Source: Rattus norvegicus
Lineage: Eukaryota > Chordata > Mammalia > Rodentia > Muridae
DNA: 64,000 bases
Assembly (NCBI RefSeq): GCF_036323735.1
Contig: NC_086029.1
Span: forward strand, 9,719,816-9,783,815
Direction: 5' to 3'
Shown: positions 63,191 to 64,000 of the stretch, one piece after another
Layout of the letters: each line of letters starts with the position of its first letter
Numbering within the stretch: the first letter of the stretch is position 1
The notes under the pieces: generated by a model
Databases searched by the model: none
What the model saw: the letters and a program-made list of their open reading frames with translations, nothing else
Told to the model about the DNA's origin: nothing
Made by a program: the position numbers and the translations under genes

Positions 63191-64000
63191 GAATTCAGTG
63201 AGTTCCCATTGGGACATGCTTGTATGAGTTTGCTTTTCAATATCGAGCAACATTTTAAGTAACGGAATCCAAGTATCATGGTGAATTGAGTAGTTTCCCA
63301 ATAGGATTCCCATGTAATAAGCTTGTTATTCAAGATAGAGCACCGTTTTAACGAAGTGAAAAACTGTTTCTTTGTGAATTCAGTTAGTTCCTAGTAGCCT
63401 GCTGTTGTAATATGTGTACTTTTAAAGATTTATAAAAATTTGGTGAGCCGAATCTGAGTAACATGGTGAATTCGGTTAGTTCCCAGTAGGCCGCAGTAGT
63501 AATAAGTGGACTGTTCGGGATATAGAAAAATTTTCACGGATGGAATCAAAATTTCTAGGCGAATTCAGTGAGTTCCCAATGGGACATGCTTGTATGAGTT
63601 TGCTTTTCAATATCGAGCAACATTTTAAGGAACGGAATCCAAGTATCATGGTGAATTGAGTAGTTTCCCAATAGGATTCGCGTGTAATAAGCTTGTTATT
63701 CAAGATAGAGCAACGTTTTAACGAACTGAAACACGGTTTCTTTGAGAATTCAGTTAGTTCCTAGTAGCCTGGTCTTGTAATATATGTACTTTTAAAGATT
63801 TATAAAAATTTGGTGAGCCGAATATGAGTAACATGTTGAATTCGGTTAGTTCCCAATAGGCGGCAATAGTAATAAGTGGACTGTTCGGGATATAGAAAAA
63901 TTTTCACGAATGGAATCAAAATTTCTAGGCGAATTCAGTGAGTTCCCATTGGGACATGCTTGTATGAGTTTGCTTTTAAATATCGAGCAACATTTTAAGT
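63191..64000 (+). repeat. Right edge of array, last monomers, cut by window end
   Basis: Two complete monomers and a 70 bp fragment of a t-class S1 (CCCATTGGGAC at 63946) that ends in AAGT at 64000. There is no sign of a boundary, degeneration or flanking unique DNA, so the array continues to the right. Confidence 0.85.

Larger units (their letters stand above)
1..64000. repeat. Satellite DNA array, 369-370 bp monomer, about 173 tandem copies
   Basis: The whole window is one head-to-tail tandem repeat. Landmarks such as TTTCTAGGCGAATTCAGTG, AATAAGCTTGTTATTC, ACTTTTAAAGATTTAT and GTTCGGGATATAG recur every 369-370 bp from end to end, always in the same order and on the same strand. Spacing deviates only by small indels of 1-4 bp. 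No unique sequence, mobile element or inverted segment interrupts the array, and both ends cut a monomer, so it extends beyond the window. The consensus has about 37% GC. Established knowledge: megabase arrays of this kind typify centromeric, pericentromeric or subtelomeric heterochromatin in plants and animals. Inference: a nuclear chromosome of a eukaryote, probably a plant. I do not recognise the satellite family, and nothing here proves a centromeric function. Confidence 0.97.

Noticed and set aside
293..63703. Recurring minus-strand open frames of 64-105 codons, about one per monomer, with very similar products (for example starting at 520, 5320, 24163)
   Set aside because: They keep the 370 bp phase, mostly begin at TTG rather than ATG, span S2-S1-S4 without any recognisable domain, and are broken or fused by 1-4 bp indels in many monomers. 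They have no separate promoter or coding signature. They are by-products of the repeat and were not annotated as genes.
1..64000. Possible CRISPR array because of regular repetition
   Set aside because: There are no unique spacers; the whole 370 bp unit repeats, and both repeat and supposed spacer are the same in every copy.
1..64000. CENP-B box
   Set aside because: I looked for TTCG followed by A and CGGG at the required spacing, in both orientations. GTTCGGG and TTTCGTTG come closest but do not fit the core. No convincing match seen.
1..64000. Telomeric repeats, tRNA or 5S rRNA genes hidden in the unit
   Set aside because: No TTTAGGG or TTAGGG tandem run, no A-box/B-box pair with a cloverleaf, and no 5S-like sequence was recognised in the consensus monomer.

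Overview
This window is a single uninterrupted satellite-DNA array. I see no protein-coding gene, RNA gene, transposon, CRISPR array, operon or other unique sequence in it. The repeat is a 369-370 bp monomer of about 37% GC, counted on the consensus. About 173 copies run head to tail in one orientation from the first base to the last, so the array continues past both ends. Each monomer is built from four diverged subunits of 92, 93, 92 and 93 bp (S1-S4 here), each opening with a GAATT...GTTCC core. Arrays of this size and regularity point to eukaryotic centromeric, pericentromeric or subtelomeric heterochromatin. A plant is my best guess from the unit size and style, but I do not recognise the family and cannot name a species. 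Every open frame of 64-105 codons sits at a fixed phase of the repeat on the minus strand and is a by-product of it.

Layout, with monomers phased on the start of S1. Block 1 (10-4440) is a 6-monomer higher-order repeat (HOR) of 2215 bp, two copies. Block 2 (4441 to about 15330) is an 8-monomer HOR of 2955 bp with one 4-monomer short copy. Block 3 (about 15330-21802) is a 6-monomer HOR of 2218 bp with a 5-monomer short copy. Block 4 (21803 to about 35400) is a 12-monomer HOR of 4438 bp that contains an internal duplication, plus a 6-monomer short copy and a truncated copy. Block 5 (about 35400-45095) is a mosaic of some 26 monomers without one dominant period. Block 6 (45096-49523) is a 6-monomer HOR of 2214 bp, two copies. 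Block 7 (49524-64000) carries an 8/7-monomer HOR, a run of 739 bp dimers, and a piece duplicated 11,080 bp away.

The main biological content is the evolutionary record. Successive blocks have different locally homogenised HORs, joined in register inside monomers, as expected from unequal crossing-over or gene conversion. Short copies differ from full ones by whole monomers (4 of 8, 5 of 6, 6 of 12, 7 of 8). The mosaic block 5 holds, in conserved order, short runs of the monomer classes that are amplified in blocks 2, 3, 4 and 7, so it could be a surviving sample of the older array. I found no new gene system; the HOR architecture is the noteworthy signal.

Class letters used below: A-F are the monomers of block 1, G-H extra ones of block 2, I-N those of block 3, a-i those of block 4, and p-w those of block 7. 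Positions of class runs given as S4-phased start at an S4 subunit.
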